Positions 9,788 to 18,484 of a DNA stretch of 64,000 bases are shown piece by piece (the stretch's first letter is position 1; every line of letters starts with the position of its first letter). The stretch covers positions 4,382,778-4,446,777 of the forward strand of contig NZ_KV440950.1 in NCBI RefSeq assembly GCF_001636405.1, given 5' to 3'. Position numbers and translations under genes: made by a program. This DNA comes from Peribacillus frigoritolerans (lineage in GTDB: Bacteria > Bacillota > Bacilli > Bacillales > DSM-1321). Under the pieces are notes generated by a model. That model was given only the letters and a program-made list of their open reading frames with translations. It made no database searches and was not told where the DNA came from.

Positions 9788-11026
9788 TTATTGATATTTC
9801 TTGAAAAGAATCGTTGCGTTATGTCCACCGAATCCAAGTGAATTGCTGATGGCTGCATTAATTTCGCCCTTCCTTGCTTGATTCGGGACATAGTCCAAAT
9901 CACACTCAGGGTCTGGTGTTTCAATATTGATGGTTGGAGGCAAAATGCTGTCCCTGATTGCCTGAATCGTGAATATTGCTTCCACACCGCCTGCTGCCCC
10001 TAACATGTGTCCTGTCATTGATTTAGTAGAACTTATCGCAAGTTTATTAGCATGGTCGCCAAAGACTTCTTTGACTGCCATCGTTTCGTATTTGTCATTG
10101 TATGGCGTACTCGTTCCATGGGCATTCACATATTGGATGTCTTCCGGATTCAAACCTGCATCCTCAATTGCAATTTTCATGGCTCTTGCACCGCCTTCTC
10201 CACCTGGTGCCGGAGCGGTAATATGGAAGGCATCTCCAGTTGAGCCATAACCAGCTATTTCAGCATAAATATTGGCTCCTCTATTCAATGCATGTTCAAG
10301 GTCTTCCAGAACGATGATTCCAGCTCCTTCACCTATTACGAAACCATCACGGTTAAGATCGAAAGGACGGCTAGCGGTTTGTGGATCAGGATTTGTCGAT
10401 AAAGCCGTATTTGCACAGAAGCCTGCAACCGACATTTTTGTGATTGGCGCTTCGGCCCCGCCTGTAATCATGACATCGGCATCACCCCGTTGAATGGCTT
10501 TAAACGCATCACCAATTGAATTTGTTCCTGTTGCACAGGCTGTTACCGTACATGAATTGATTCCTTTTGCACCCAGTAAGATAGAAACCTGGCCGGCTGC
10601 CATGTCCGGTATCATCATTGGAACGAAAAATGGGCTAACCCGTTTATATCCCCTGTTTAAAAAGTTTTCATGCTGTGTTTCAAGTGTCTCCAGCCCGCCG
10701 ATACCCGAACCGATCCAGACCCCGACACGTGCAGCATTTTCATCGGTTATTTCCAGCTTGCTATCATTATATGCCATAACGGAAGCTGCAATTGCATAAT
10801 GCGTAAAACGGTCCATTTTGCGAGCTTCTTTACGATTTATATATGTTTCTATATCAAAGTCCTTGATTTCAGCAGCCACTTTAACGGGATATTCTTCAGC
10901 ATTCAAACGAGTTAAAGGCCCTATTCCCGATTTCCCCTCGATTATATTCTTCCATCCAGTTTCTGCATCATTACCAACTGGAGAGATTGCTCCAATACCT
11001 GTTACAACTACACGACGATTAGTCAT
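9788..11026 (-). CDS. fabF: beta-ketoacyl-ACP synthase II
   Basis: Condenses malonyl-ACP with growing acyl-ACP chains in fatty acid elongation. 412 residues. The Cys-His-His triad of the KAS I/II class is present: C164 in VTACATGTN, His in [12 protein letters not shown] and His in [13 protein letters not shown]. The C-terminal [11 protein letters not shown] is canonical. ATG has AAGGAG upstream. It follows fabH by 50 bases in the same direction, forming the fabHA-fabF operon known from Bacillus, governed by the FapR site before fabH. Confidence 0.97.
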   Translation of the reverse strand: MTNRRVVVTGIGAISPVGNDAETGWKNIIEGKSGIGPLTRLNAEEYPVKVAAEIKDFDIETYINRKEARKMDRFTHYAIAASVMAYNDSKLEITDENAARVGVWIGSGIGGLETLETQHENFLNRGYKRVSPFFVPMMIPDMAAGQVSILLGAKGINSCTVTACATGTNSIGDAFKAIQRGDADVMITGGAEAPITKMSVAGFCANTALSTNPDPQTASRPFDLNRDGFVIGEGAGIIVLEDLEHALNRGANIYAEIAGYGSTGDAFHITAPAPGGEGGARAMKIAIEDAGLNPEDIQYVNAHGTSTPYNDKYETMAVKEVFGDHANKLAISSTKSMTGHMLGAAGGVEAIFTIQAIRDSILPPTINIETPDPECDLDYVPNQARKGEINAAISNSLGFGGHNATILFKKYQ

Positions 11027-11076
11027 TGAAAATGGCTCCTTCCTATTTTTAAAGCTCTTACGATTTGTTTCTTCTT

Positions 11077-12012
11077 TTATTTACCCCACCTAAGAGCGAT
11101 CGCTCCCCATGTAAGGCCACCACCAAAACCGACCATGACGATTAAGTCATTGTCCTTTAATCTTCCTGCTTCCATTTCTTCCACAAGGGCCATTGGAATG
11201 GACGCTGATGAAGTATTTCCATATTTATGCACCGTTTTTGTCATTTTTTCAAGCGGGAGACCCAGGCGTTCCCTTGAGGCTTCCATTATGCGTATGTTTG
11301 CTTGATGCGGAACAAGCAGATCCACATCTTCCTTTGTCAAACCAGCTTTGTCCAATACGCCCAGGCTGGATTCCCCCATCTGACGGACAGCAAATTTAAA
11401 TACTTCACGTCCATTCATATGAATGAAATCTCCTTCCTGTAATAAGTGCTTCCCGCCGGTTCCATCTGCGCCTAATTCAAAGGAAAGGACCCCTTTGCCA
11501 TCAGATACAGGTCCAAGTACAGCTGCACCCGCTCCGTCACCAAAAAGGACAGCAGTATTACGGTCTTCCCAATTGGTTACTTTCGAAAGTTTTTCAACAC
11601 CGACAATCAACACATGCTTATATGCACCTGTCTTAATAAATTGCTGTGCCGTGATCATTGCATACATAAATCCGGCACATGCCGCACTTACATCCATTGC
11701 AGCTGCCTTCATCGCTCCCAATTTCTCTTGAATCATGCAAGCGACAGAAGGAAACGACTGATCAGGTGTAACGGTAGCCACAAGAATCATATCTATCTCT
11801 TCAGCCGAAATTTCCGCATTTTTCAATGCAGCCTTTGCGGCTTCATAAGCCATATCTGATGTATCAATATCATCATTTGCAATTCTTCTTTCCTCGATAC
11901 CCGTCCTGGTCCGGATCCACTCGTCAGAAGTGTCCATAATTTTTTCTAAATCCGCATTTGTAACGATTTTGTCGGGTAAGTAGCGGCCAAGCCCTAGTAT
12001 TCCAGCATTCAT
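11077..12012 (-). CDS. fabH: beta-ketoacyl-ACP synthase III
   Basis: Starts fatty acid synthesis by condensing an acyl-CoA primer with malonyl-ACP. 311 residues. The Cys-His-Asn triad is visible: C112 in [12 protein letters not shown], His in PHQANIRIM and Asn in [12 protein letters not shown]. Position next to fabF corresponds to the fabHA paralogue of B. subtilis. First gene of a two-gene operon with a FapR operator in its promoter. Confidence 0.97.
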   Translation of the reverse strand: MNAGILGLGRYLPDKIVTNADLEKIMDTSDEWIRTRTGIEERRIANDDIDTSDMAYEAAKAALKNAEISAEEIDMILVATVTPDQSFPSVACMIQEKLGAMKAAAMDVSAACAGFMYAMITAQQFIKTGAYKHVLIVGVEKLSKVTNWEDRNTAVLFGDGAGAAVLGPVSDGKGVLSFELGADGTGGKHLLQEGDFIHMNGREVFKFAVRQMGESSLGVLDKAGLTKEDVDLLVPHQANIRIMEASRERLGLPLEKMTKTVHKYGNTSSASIPMALVEEMEAGRLKDNDLIVMVGFGGGLTWGAIALRWGK

Positions 12013-12041
12013 CTTGCCATCCCCTTATATTTTAATGAGTT

Positions 12042-12073
12042 ATTATAATCATCTATTATTACCTGGTACTAAT
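12042..12073 (-). promoter_or_regulatory. fabH promoter with FapR operator
   Basis: On the minus strand the sequence ATTAGTACCAGGTAATA (12057-12073) matches the FapR consensus TTAGTACCTRRTACTAA with few mismatches and keeps the dyad. A TATAAT (12042-12047) lies downstream; the -35 region (12066-12071) falls within the operator. FapR, released by malonyl-CoA, represses fabH-fabF in Bacillus; the match is seen, the regulation is inferred. Confidence 0.8.
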
Positions 12074-12214
12074 TTTATATAAAAAAAGACTTCCTTGCAA
12101 GAGTTAACAATTTGAAAGGCTAAAGAAATCTCTTTCGGAAGTCGGTCAACCGCCTATGCCAGGGGAAATTCAGGGACATACATTATAAATAAAAGGAGTA
12201 AAGGAGGACTCATT

Positions 12215-12436
12215 GTGGACATTTTCAATCGCAACCGCGAAAGAAACCCGGATGATCATTTTTCGAATTTGATGTTTGGCAGGAAACCCGAACCGGAGCA
12301 AGAGGAATCGAAGGTTGATTACTTGCAATTGTTGGCGAGCGTTGAAACATTGATGGGCTTGTACAGTCAATACAAACCGGCCATTGATAAAATCAATCTG
12401 GATCCATTGATTGCCAAGTTCTTGAAAAAAGAATAA
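12215..12436 (+). CDS. small conserved protein at the yjzB position
   Basis: 73 residues, hydrophilic N-terminus rich in Arg, Pro and Glu (FNRNRERNPDDHF, PEPEQEE) and a helical C-terminal half (YLQLLASVETLMGLYSQYKPAIDKI). No enzyme motif. The GTG start has AAAGGAGGA ahead of it. It occupies the place of yjzB between comZ and fabHA in B. subtilis, but I cannot confirm homology by eye. Transcribed away from fabH and convergent with comZ. Confidence 0.7.
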   Translation: MDIFNRNRERNPDDHFSNLMFGRKPEPEQEESKVDYLQLLASVETLMGLYSQYKPAIDKINLDPLIAKFLKKE

Positions 12437-12440
12437 AAAA

Positions 12441-12476
12441 ATTAAGGCTGCCCTTTATCGGGACAGCCTGCCTTTA
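12441..12476. terminator. bidirectional terminator between the yjzB-position gene and comZ
   Basis: AGGCTGCCC and GGGACAGCCT arms with A-rich and T-rich flanks, placed four bases from each stop codon. Confidence 0.8.
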
Positions 12477-12477
12477 A

Positions 12478-12660
12478 TTAACGCTGAGCATCTTGTTTGC
12501 CAAGCTCATAAGCTTCTTGCATTACGCTTTTAAAGAGCTCCATGAATGGCTCTGCCATCTCCATTGAAAATGGAATCCCGCTTGCCTCAAGCTTCGCTTT
12601 AGCCTCTGGGAAGTATTTCATGGCGATTCCCATAAATTCAAGAGTTTTATCTGAACTCAT
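12478..12660 (-). CDS. comZ: late competence protein ComZ
   Basis: 60-residue acidic helical protein matching ComZ, which in B. subtilis is a late-competence gene that reduces comG expression. Sequence features: FMGIAMKYFPEAKAKLEASGIPFSMEMAEPF (given in parts: EFMGIAMKYF, SGIPFSMEMA). Length agrees (about 63). In B. subtilis it follows med in one transcript; here med is absent and yjaV lies directly upstream. Confidence 0.85.
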   Translation of the reverse strand: MSSDKTLEFMGIAMKYFPEAKAKLEASGIPFSMEMAEPFMELFKSVMQEAYELGKQDAQR

Positions 12661-12803
12661 TCGCGTTTCCCCCCAATCTTTTGAATATTCATCAATTGAT
12701 TTGTGATGCCCAAATAAAGCTCAATAATATCATAATTCCACAGAACCCTTTCGTAAAGGGCGCACATATAAAATCATGGATATCTTTTGATGTTCTTCCT
12801 ACC

Positions 12804-12823
12804 CTTGTACATTATAGTACAAG
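12804..12823 (-). promoter_or_regulatory. inverted repeat over a -10-like sequence upstream of comZ
   Basis: CTTGTAC and GTACAAG arms enclose TATAAT on the minus strand, 145 bases before comZ. The dyad could be an operator overlapping a comZ promoter. An AAAA-N5-TTTT half-box of the ComK type (AAAATATTTTTTT) lies 50 bases further upstream at the end of yjaV. No matching -35 is evident. Confidence 0.45.
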
Positions 12824-12882
12824 ACATATAGATTAGAGGCAAATATACCGTTTTGTTCTTCTCAAATAACGAAAATATTTTT

Positions 12883-13716
12883 TTAATCACGCTTTCTCCA
12901 CTTTTTAAGTAAGTTTAATCGTTTATTATGTTTTTTTTGTAATGCAATGCCTTCTTCCGGTTCCATTTTGCATTGCACTTCAAATATTGTTCCTTTATTG
13001 ATTTTAGTTGTTGATTGTTGGGGAGTGAATGAATCCATGCTTTCACCAAATATTAGCTTGGCACATTCATTCCAATGATCATCAATAGAGCTGCACAATT
13101 GGATGTCCCTATCAGAACCTGAGGTTAGCACCGCTTCCAAGGCATTAACAAAATCAGTGATATAGAGAGCATCAAAGGTATATTCGGCAGCAATTGCCGC
13201 TTTGATATCAGACTGCCCAAGCTGATTGATTCCAGCTTCAAAGCTCATGCCTTCCGATTGCCAAGGTCCATAAATCGTCGGTAAAAATATGATTTTTGCG
13301 GAATCGATTTCACGAATCGAGCTTAATATGGAATGGAAAATACTGACATCTTTTTCAATGGGCATGAAAAGAACGAAATTGGGCGTTTCATTCTTGCCAT
13401 TTTTGAATTTCTCAATGAAGGAAACGATTTCGCCTATCAGAAAATCGATTTTCCCCATTTTGCCGCTTTGAATATCGTAGCAAGAGATGAACACCGTGTC
13501 CTCCTGTGAAATATCCAATAATTTAAGTTTATTTATCGGAAAGTATATAAAATTTGAATTCCTTCCTATTTCAAGTTCTTTTTCTTCCATAATATATTGA
13601 TTTGCTTCGGAATCATCCCAATCGATTCCAATTACTTCTTTCCCTTGGTTCAAAAAATATTGAGTCACATAGAATCCCACAAATCGATAAGTGCCAATGA
13701 CAATGTTTGTTTGCAT
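12883..13716 (-). CDS. yjaV: NAD(P)-binding epimerase-like protein YjaV
   Basis: 277 residues, Rossmann-like fold related to sugar-nucleotide epimerases but degenerate: the N-terminal loop reads VIGTYRFVGFYVTQYFL rather than GxxGxxG, and IGIDWDD marks the end of the second strand. FLPTIYGPWQ corresponds to the family's YGP motif. No SxnYxxxK catalytic set is evident, so enzymatic activity is uncertain. Start at ATG 13716 because GAGGAGG lies eight bases before it; the open frame extends 26 codons further. Neighbour of yjaU as in B. subtilis. Confidence 0.82.
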   Translation of the reverse strand: MQTNIVIGTYRFVGFYVTQYFLNQGKEVIGIDWDDSEANQYIMEEKELEIGRNSNFIYFPINKLKLLDISQEDTVFISCYDIQSGKMGKIDFLIGEIVSFIEKFKNGKNETPNFVLFMPIEKDVSIFHSILSSIREIDSAKIIFLPTIYGPWQSEGMSFEAGINQLGQSDIKAAIAAEYTFDALYITDFVNALEAVLTSGSDRDIQLCSSIDDHWNECAKLIFGESMDSFTPQQSTTKINKGTIFEVQCKMEPEEGIALQKKHNKRLNLLKKWRKRD

Positions 13717-13818
13717 AAATACAGCCTCCTCGTATGCCATCAAGCCCACTTCACCCGGCACGTCTAGTTTTTTTAGATGCTGTATCGTATGCAAACTATT
13801 GTAAAAATATATCTCTTC

Positions 13819-14541
13819 TCATAAAATCTCTTCATTCTCATTGAAAAACTTTTGTATTTGATAGGGGATTTTATAACGTTTTTCGGGCAATATATACGTC
13901 AGCTGCAGTTCTGCTTTTCTTGCCAGCTGGATTTGCCGATAAAGGGAGGCTTGCTCTTTCCGTAAGCTTCCAAAAACCTGAATCACTTTCATGGGGATAT
14001 TCTCTGCGATTACTGAATCTTCAGTGTCCAGGATATGCTTCTCACATTCTGCAGGTTCAAGCTCATATGCAGCAGCAACCTCGGACAGCCACTTTTTATA
14101 GAAGAACTTATTTTCCTTTTCTTTCTCCAATTGTGCTTTCAAGGAAAAAACCGGATCAATCAATACGACAGACCGAATTTTATTTCCAAGTTCATTCATT
14201 AACTTTAGGGCAAGAAGTGCGCCTGTCCCCTCTGCCAATATATGAACCCTTTGATTGACTATTTCTTTTTTCATGAAAAGAATATATAGGTTAAGGGAAA
14301 GGTCCAGTGCTTTAGGACTGCCCCAGTTGGCTCCGTGAAAATTGGATGAAAACAGCGTGTATCCGTATTCCTTTAAATATTCCAATATCTGCAGCCTCCC
14401 AGGATGCTGCAGCCAAAAGCTGCTGTCTTTTTCGACAAAATGACTACGGTCTCCAATTACCATTACGGAAAAACCACTGGGCCGCTCTGGATAATAGATG
14501 ATATTCCACTGGTCATCAATTTGAAAAGTTCGTTGTTCCAT
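13819..14541 (-). CDS. yjaU: alpha/beta-hydrolase-fold protein YjaU, nucleophile absent
   Basis: 240 residues of alpha/beta-hydrolase type (VMVIGDRS opening, HILAEGTGALLALKL at the elbow, VVLIDPVFSL after it). At the nucleophile elbow, where active members have GxSxG, the sequence is A-E-G-T-G, so the serine is replaced by glycine. A catalytic role is therefore unlikely unless another residue substitutes. ATG at 14541 is preceded by AAGGAGT. Ends about 100 bases before yjaV, same direction. Matches the YjaU position in B. subtilis. Confidence 0.78.
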   Translation of the reverse strand: MEQRTFQIDDQWNIIYYPERPSGFSVMVIGDRSHFVEKDSSFWLQHPGRLQILEYLKEYGYTLFSSNFHGANWGSPKALDLSLNLYILFMKKEIVNQRVHILAEGTGALLALKLMNELGNKIRSVVLIDPVFSLKAQLEKEKENKFFYKKWLSEVAAAYELEPAECEKHILDTEDSVIAENIPMKVIQVFGSLRKEQASLYRQIQLARKAELQLTYILPEKRYKIPYQIQKFFNENEEIL

Positions 14542-14837
14542 CGTTCTAACTCCTTTAAGGAATATTACTACTACTATATTAATTTATGACGAAAAATAGA
14601 AAGGGTCAGTGGAAACGCCTAACTTCTTATCTTAAATTAACCAAGCAGGGACGATTTTTGCTTTTATTTTCCCCTATAATTTCCTTTTTGAAGTTTTGAA
14701 CCAACTTGTATGCCAAAAAAAATTCTCTTATGATGTAATGTATTGAATAATTTAAAGGTTATTATTAAAAACACGTTTTAACTGTATATTAATTATGGTA
14801 AGATAAAAATGAATGTAGTGGAATGAGGTGAAATTCG

Positions 14838-15029
14838 ATGCGTTATGCTTGGACAATTTTTTGGACATTCTTATTAGTGCATATGACTGTATATGTTGTT
14901 TCTTCCATGATCGGAGTTTCATACGATGCTGCGCAGGGAACTATTTTAGGATTGGCTGCTGCTATCCTTATTCTTATCATCCCTGCTATCTTGCCTGCTG
15001 GGCCAGCTAAAGACTCCCATCAACATTAA
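14838..15029 (+). CDS. yjzD: DUF2929 family membrane protein YjzD
   Basis: 63 residues with two hydrophobic helices (about 4-25 and 33-53) and a hydrophilic His-rich tail. This is the YjzD (DUF2929) pattern and the gene lies at its conserved place beside yjaU. GAGGTGA is found seven bases before the ATG. Function unknown. Confidence 0.85.
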   Translation: MRYAWTIFWTFLLVHMTVYVVSSMIGVSYDAAQGTILGLAAAILILIIPAILPAGPAKDSHQH

Positions 15030-15035
15030 GAAGCA

Positions 15036-15072
15036 AAAGAGGACATCCTTTTTAGGATGTCCTTTTTGTTAT
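15036..15072. terminator. bidirectional terminator between yjzD and clpB
   Basis: AGGACATCCT and AGGATGTCCT stem, A-rich before and T5 after; placed just after yjzD and 45 bases beyond the clpB stop. Confidence 0.85.
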
Positions 15073-15111
15073 ACCATACTTTGCTTACGGGTAAACTGCA
15101 TGGCGACGTTT

Positions 15112-17700
15112 TTATATGAGGACCAATTCATCATGATCATAATCAATCGTGATTCCTTCTTTAAGCTCAACAGTCCCAGCTATGATTTTACGGGCGATTT
15201 TCGTTTCGAGATGCTTTTGGATGAAACGCTTCAGCGGTCTTGCTCCATATACCGGATCATATCCCTGGTCCGCAATGAATTCCTTAGCCGCTTTTGTGAC
15301 GTTGAGGACTATATTTTGTTCAGTTAACCTCACTTGTAATTGATGAACCATTTTATCTACGATTTCAACGATTTCTTGTTTTGTCAGAGGTTTGAATAAA
15401 ACAATATCATCAACTCGATTCAAAAATTCCGGACGGAAATGCCCTCTTAATTCTTTAAAGACCTGATCTTTTATTTCTTCTTCAATGCCACCATCCACCC
15501 GGTTGGATTGCAATAAGAAATGGGAACCGATATTGGAAGTCATGATGATCACCGTATTTTTACAGTTGATTGTTCTGCCTTGGGAGTCTGTTATTCTTCC
15601 ATCATCCAACATTTGCAGTAAAATATTGAAGACTTCCGGATGCGCCTTTTCAATTTCGTCCAATAATATGACCGAGTAGGGGTTTCTCCTAACTGCCTCC
15701 GTAAGCTGGCCGCCTTCCTCAAATCCAACATAACCGGGAGGTGCACCAACAAGTCGGGACACGGAATGTTTCTCCATATATTCCGACATATCAATTCGAA
15801 TCATATGTTCCTCACTATCGAATAATGTTTCTGCCAAAGCTTTTACCAATTCGGTTTTACCGACACCAGTCGGCCCAAGAAAAATGAATGAACCGATTGG
15901 TCTGTTTGGATCTTTTATTCCAGCCCTTGCTCTTAAAACAGCATCGGATACGAGTTCCACCGCTTCTCCTTGACCGATTACGCGTTCATGCAGGATATCT
16001 GATAGGCGAAGCAGCTTCTCCCTTTCACTTTCCACCAGCTTGCTTACCGGAATCCCTGTCCACCTTGCCACAATCGAGGCAATTTCCTCCTCCGTCACTT
16101 CCTGGCGAAGCAATCGTGATTCCTGTTTTTCCTTTTCCAATTCGTCTTCCACTGCTTCCAATTCTTTTTGAAGCTGCGGAATCCTTCCATGCCGAAGTTC
16201 AGCTGCCCGGTTAAGGTCATAGTCATTCTCTGCCTGTTCCAGTTCATGACGCAGTTTCTCAAGCTCTTCACGTTTGTCCTGCACCTTTTGAAGCGCTGAT
16301 TTCTCCATTTGCCACTTTGATTTCATGCTATTCGCTTGATCCTGAAGTTCTGATAGTTCTTTTTGAAGCACTTCCAGCCTTGCTTTGCTTTGAGGGTCGT
16401 CTTCATTTTTCAGGGCCGCTTCTTCAATTTCAAGTTGCATGACTTTTCTCGTGATTTCATCCAACTCGGATGGCATGGAGTCGATTTCCATGCGGATCAT
16501 CGCACAAGCTTCATCCACTAGATCGATCGCTTTATCCGGTAAAAATCGCTCCGTTATATATCGGTTCGAAAGGACAGAGGCTGCAACGATTGCCCGATCA
16601 TGTATCCTGACGCCATGATGAATTTCAAACCGTTCCTTTAATCCCCGCAAAATTGAAATCGTATCTTCAACATCCGGTTCAGGAACCAGAACCTGTTGGA
16701 AACGGCGTTCCAGAGCCGGATCCTTTTCAATATATTGCCGATATTCATCAAGGGTCGTTGCACCGATACAATGCAGCTCACCGCGCGCAAGCATCGGCTT
16801 TAACATATTTCCGGCATCAAGGGCGCCATCCGTTCTTCCTGCACCGACAATTGTATGCAATTCATCAATGAATAAGAGAATTTTTCCATCACTCTTCTTG
16901 ATCTCATTCAACACCGCTTTTAGGCGTTCCTCAAATTCACCTCGGAATTTGGCCCCTGCGACAAGTGCACTCATATCGAGTGAAAAAACGGTCTTATCCT
17001 TTAAACCTTCCGGCACATCCTTCCTGACGATCCTTTGAGCCAACCCCTCGACAATCGCTGTTTTACCTACTCCAGGTTCTCCTATTAAAACAGGATTATT
17101 TTTCGTTTTCCGTGAAAGGATCCGGATGACGTTACGGATTTCCGTATCTCGACCGATTACTGGATCGACCTTACCCGATTTAACCTCAGCAACGAGATCT
17201 CTGCCGTATTTTTTCAGTACTTCATAAGTGCTTTCAGGATTTTGACTAGTCACTCGCTGATTCCCCCTTATATCGCTTATAACCCGTTTTGCTTTATCAT
17301 AATCAATTCCATATGATGAAAATAGCCTGTTTACATTCGTTCTATTGACTTGCAAAGACGCAAGCAGTATATGTTCGACAGATAAGTATTCATCCTCCCA
17401 CATCTGCATTTCCTTTTCGGCAGCCGTCAGGATTTGCTGTAGGGAGGATGACATGTAAACCTGGGAAACACCCCCGCTCACTTCCGGTAATCTATCCAAT
17501 TCCTTATTCAGCTCTATATCAAATAGATTCACCGATTTACCAGATTCCGATAAAATCCTGATTAATAAACTTTCATCCTGCTCCATTAAGGCCTTTAATA
17601 AATGAAGCTCCGTCAGCTCGGGATTCCCTCTTTCATTGGCTAGTTCCTGACCGCCAGTGAATGCCTGTTGGGTTCTCTCCGTCATTTTATTAATATCCAT
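15112..17700 (-). CDS. clpB: ATP-dependent disaggregase ClpB
   Basis: Hsp100 chaperone that pulls proteins out of aggregates together with DnaK. 862 residues. Order of parts: N-terminal double Clp repeat (1-145), first AAA+ domain with GEPGVGKT and LFIDELHT, a coiled-coil middle domain (about 400-530, [11 protein letters not shown] region), second AAA+ domain with [22 protein letters not shown] and the C-terminal GARPLKR. No IGF/IGL loop for ClpP binding, as expected for ClpB. Start at ATG 17700 because GGGAGG lies seven bases upstream. B. subtilis 168 lacks clpB. Controlled by a CtsR site. Confidence 0.97.
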   Translation of the reverse strand: MDINKMTERTQQAFTGGQELANERGNPELTELHLLKALMEQDESLLIRILSESGKSVNLFDIELNKELDRLPEVSGGVSQVYMSSSLQQILTAAEKEMQMWEDEYLSVEHILLASLQVNRTNVNRLFSSYGIDYDKAKRVISDIRGNQRVTSQNPESTYEVLKKYGRDLVAEVKSGKVDPVIGRDTEIRNVIRILSRKTKNNPVLIGEPGVGKTAIVEGLAQRIVRKDVPEGLKDKTVFSLDMSALVAGAKFRGEFEERLKAVLNEIKKSDGKILLFIDELHTIVGAGRTDGALDAGNMLKPMLARGELHCIGATTLDEYRQYIEKDPALERRFQQVLVPEPDVEDTISILRGLKERFEIHHGVRIHDRAIVAASVLSNRYITERFLPDKAIDLVDEACAMIRMEIDSMPSELDEITRKVMQLEIEEAALKNEDDPQSKARLEVLQKELSELQDQANSMKSKWQMEKSALQKVQDKREELEKLRHELEQAENDYDLNRAAELRHGRIPQLQKELEAVEDELEKEKQESRLLRQEVTEEEIASIVARWTGIPVSKLVESEREKLLRLSDILHERVIGQGEAVELVSDAVLRARAGIKDPNRPIGSFIFLGPTGVGKTELVKALAETLFDSEEHMIRIDMSEYMEKHSVSRLVGAPPGYVGFEEGGQLTEAVRRNPYSVILLDEIEKAHPEVFNILLQMLDDGRITDSQGRTINCKNTVIIMTSNIGSHFLLQSNRVDGGIEEEIKDQVFKELRGHFRPEFLNRVDDIVLFKPLTKQEIVEIVDKMVHQLQVRLTEQNIVLNVTKAAKEFIADQGYDPVYGARPLKRFIQKHLETKIARKIIAGTVELKEGITIDYDHDELVLI

Positions 17701-17746
17701 CTTGAAACCTCCCATTCATCTATATCATGAACGAATCCCCACTTGG

Positions 17747-17802
17747 TTTGACCAATTTTGACCTTTATATTTTCATTATACTTCTAATTCTCCCCATGTA
17801 AA
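17747..17802 (-). promoter_or_regulatory. clpB promoter with CtsR operator
   Basis: Minus strand TTTACA (17797-17802), 16 bases, TATAAT (17775-17780), then the direct heptad repeat GGTCAAA-ATT-GGTCAAA (17747-17763). The heptad pair with 3-base spacer is exactly the CtsR consensus; CtsR represses clp genes until heat stress. Confidence 0.92.
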
Positions 17803-17891
17803 GGAAAGTTATAAGAAATGCAGTAGTTTGGAAAATAAACGGAAAAAGCCTTTCTTCATATAGAAGAAAGGCTCAGACTGTACAAATTTGG

Positions 17892-18009
17892 ACGTTGATT
17901 GGAACGTAGGGCACTCGCTTTCCGCGGGCGGTCCGGGAGACTTGCGCCTGTGGGGTCTCCCTTGGACTCGCTATTCCCGCAGGAGTCTCGCACACCCGCT
18001 CCAATCGAC
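17892..18009. repeat. GC-rich palindromic intergenic repeat, type B copy 1
   Basis: 118 bp bounded by GTTGATTGGA and TCCAATCGAC, an inverted repeat, with a GC-rich core (CTTTCCGCGGGCGGTCCGGG, GGGGTCTCCCTTGGA, CCCGCAGGAGTCTCGC). Same family as 23920-24040 and, more distantly, 3715-3823 and 3929-4037. Confidence 0.82.
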
Positions 18010-18073
18010 TATGTTTAAAATTTCAGATAGAACTCCTTTTGCCTACAGTCTTTTTTGTTTTAAAATAGAACTA

Positions 18074-18275
18074 TTAAAACTTGAGGTGATGAGGATCCAT
18101 CTTCTTTAAATGAATGGCAGCGAAAGTAAGCATCGCTTGCATCGACAATTTTTCAGGGTCCCCTTAAAGTAGTCCAACGCATACCATGCTTTTCTTTTGC
18201 ATCTGCGAATACACGCTCAATCGTTTCTTTGCGTTGGTTTTACATCTTGATGATGACGCAGATGATCCACTTGGA
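18074..18275 (-). pseudogene. IS1182-family transposase, 3' fragment
   Basis: The minus strand reads DHLRHHQDVK, then after a frameshift NQRKETIERVFADAKEKHG and MRWTTLRG, then after a second frameshift EKLSMQAMLTFAAIHLKKMD before a stop at 18074. The RKETIERVFAD.KEKHGMRWTTLRG block is the C-terminal signature of IS1182-type DDE transposases. Only this last part survives; no catalytic aspartates upstream remain. Confidence 0.85.
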
Positions 18276-18359
18276 CATGGAAAGGTACTAATATGGCTTA
18301 TCATAATGGCTCGAGAGCCCAAATCTCTTATCCTTTGGTCAAAATTTCAAGGGAATTTT

Positions 18360-18435
18360 AAAAGGGGTTCGGAATTTTTTAATTCCGAACCCCTTTTGTC
18401 TACAAACTGAGCCTTTCTTCATATAGAAGAAAGGC
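18360..18435 (-). terminator. double terminator after the ring hydroxylase gene
   Basis: Two hairpins lie downstream of the hydroxylase stop: a palindrome at 18411-18435 (GCCTTTCTTC arms) and a 17-base stem 18360-18376 with 18381-18397 (AAAAGGGGTTCGGAATT arms). The second belongs to the CTCAG-linked hairpin family also seen after trpS and argF. Confidence 0.75.
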
Positions 18436-18484
18436 AGACCCATTTGTAACATGGATACATTCCTTTATGGATGAAACAAAATGG

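Larger units (their letters stand above)
17847..18435. mobile_element. decayed IS1182-type element inserted in a palindromic terminator
   Basis: A 537-bp stretch (17873-18409) is bounded by a 26-bp direct repeat (17847-17872 and 18410-18435) that is itself a perfect terminator-like palindrome (GCCTTTCTTC arms). The inner ends form an imperfect inverted repeat, TCAGACTGTACAAA on the left and TCAGTTTGTAGACAAA on the right. Inside are a GC-rich repeat, a 3' transposase fragment and a terminator hairpin. The structure is that of an insertion into the terminator followed by internal deletion; IS1182 relatives are known to target palindromes. Confidence 0.7.

Noticed and set aside
9969-10915. Long plus-strand frames opposite fabF
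   Set aside because: Shadows of the fabF frame caused by its codon bias.
17888-18410. Plus-strand frames of 73-74 codons in the repeat/IS region
   Set aside because: They lie over the GC-rich repeat and antisense to the transposase fragment; no ribosome sites.
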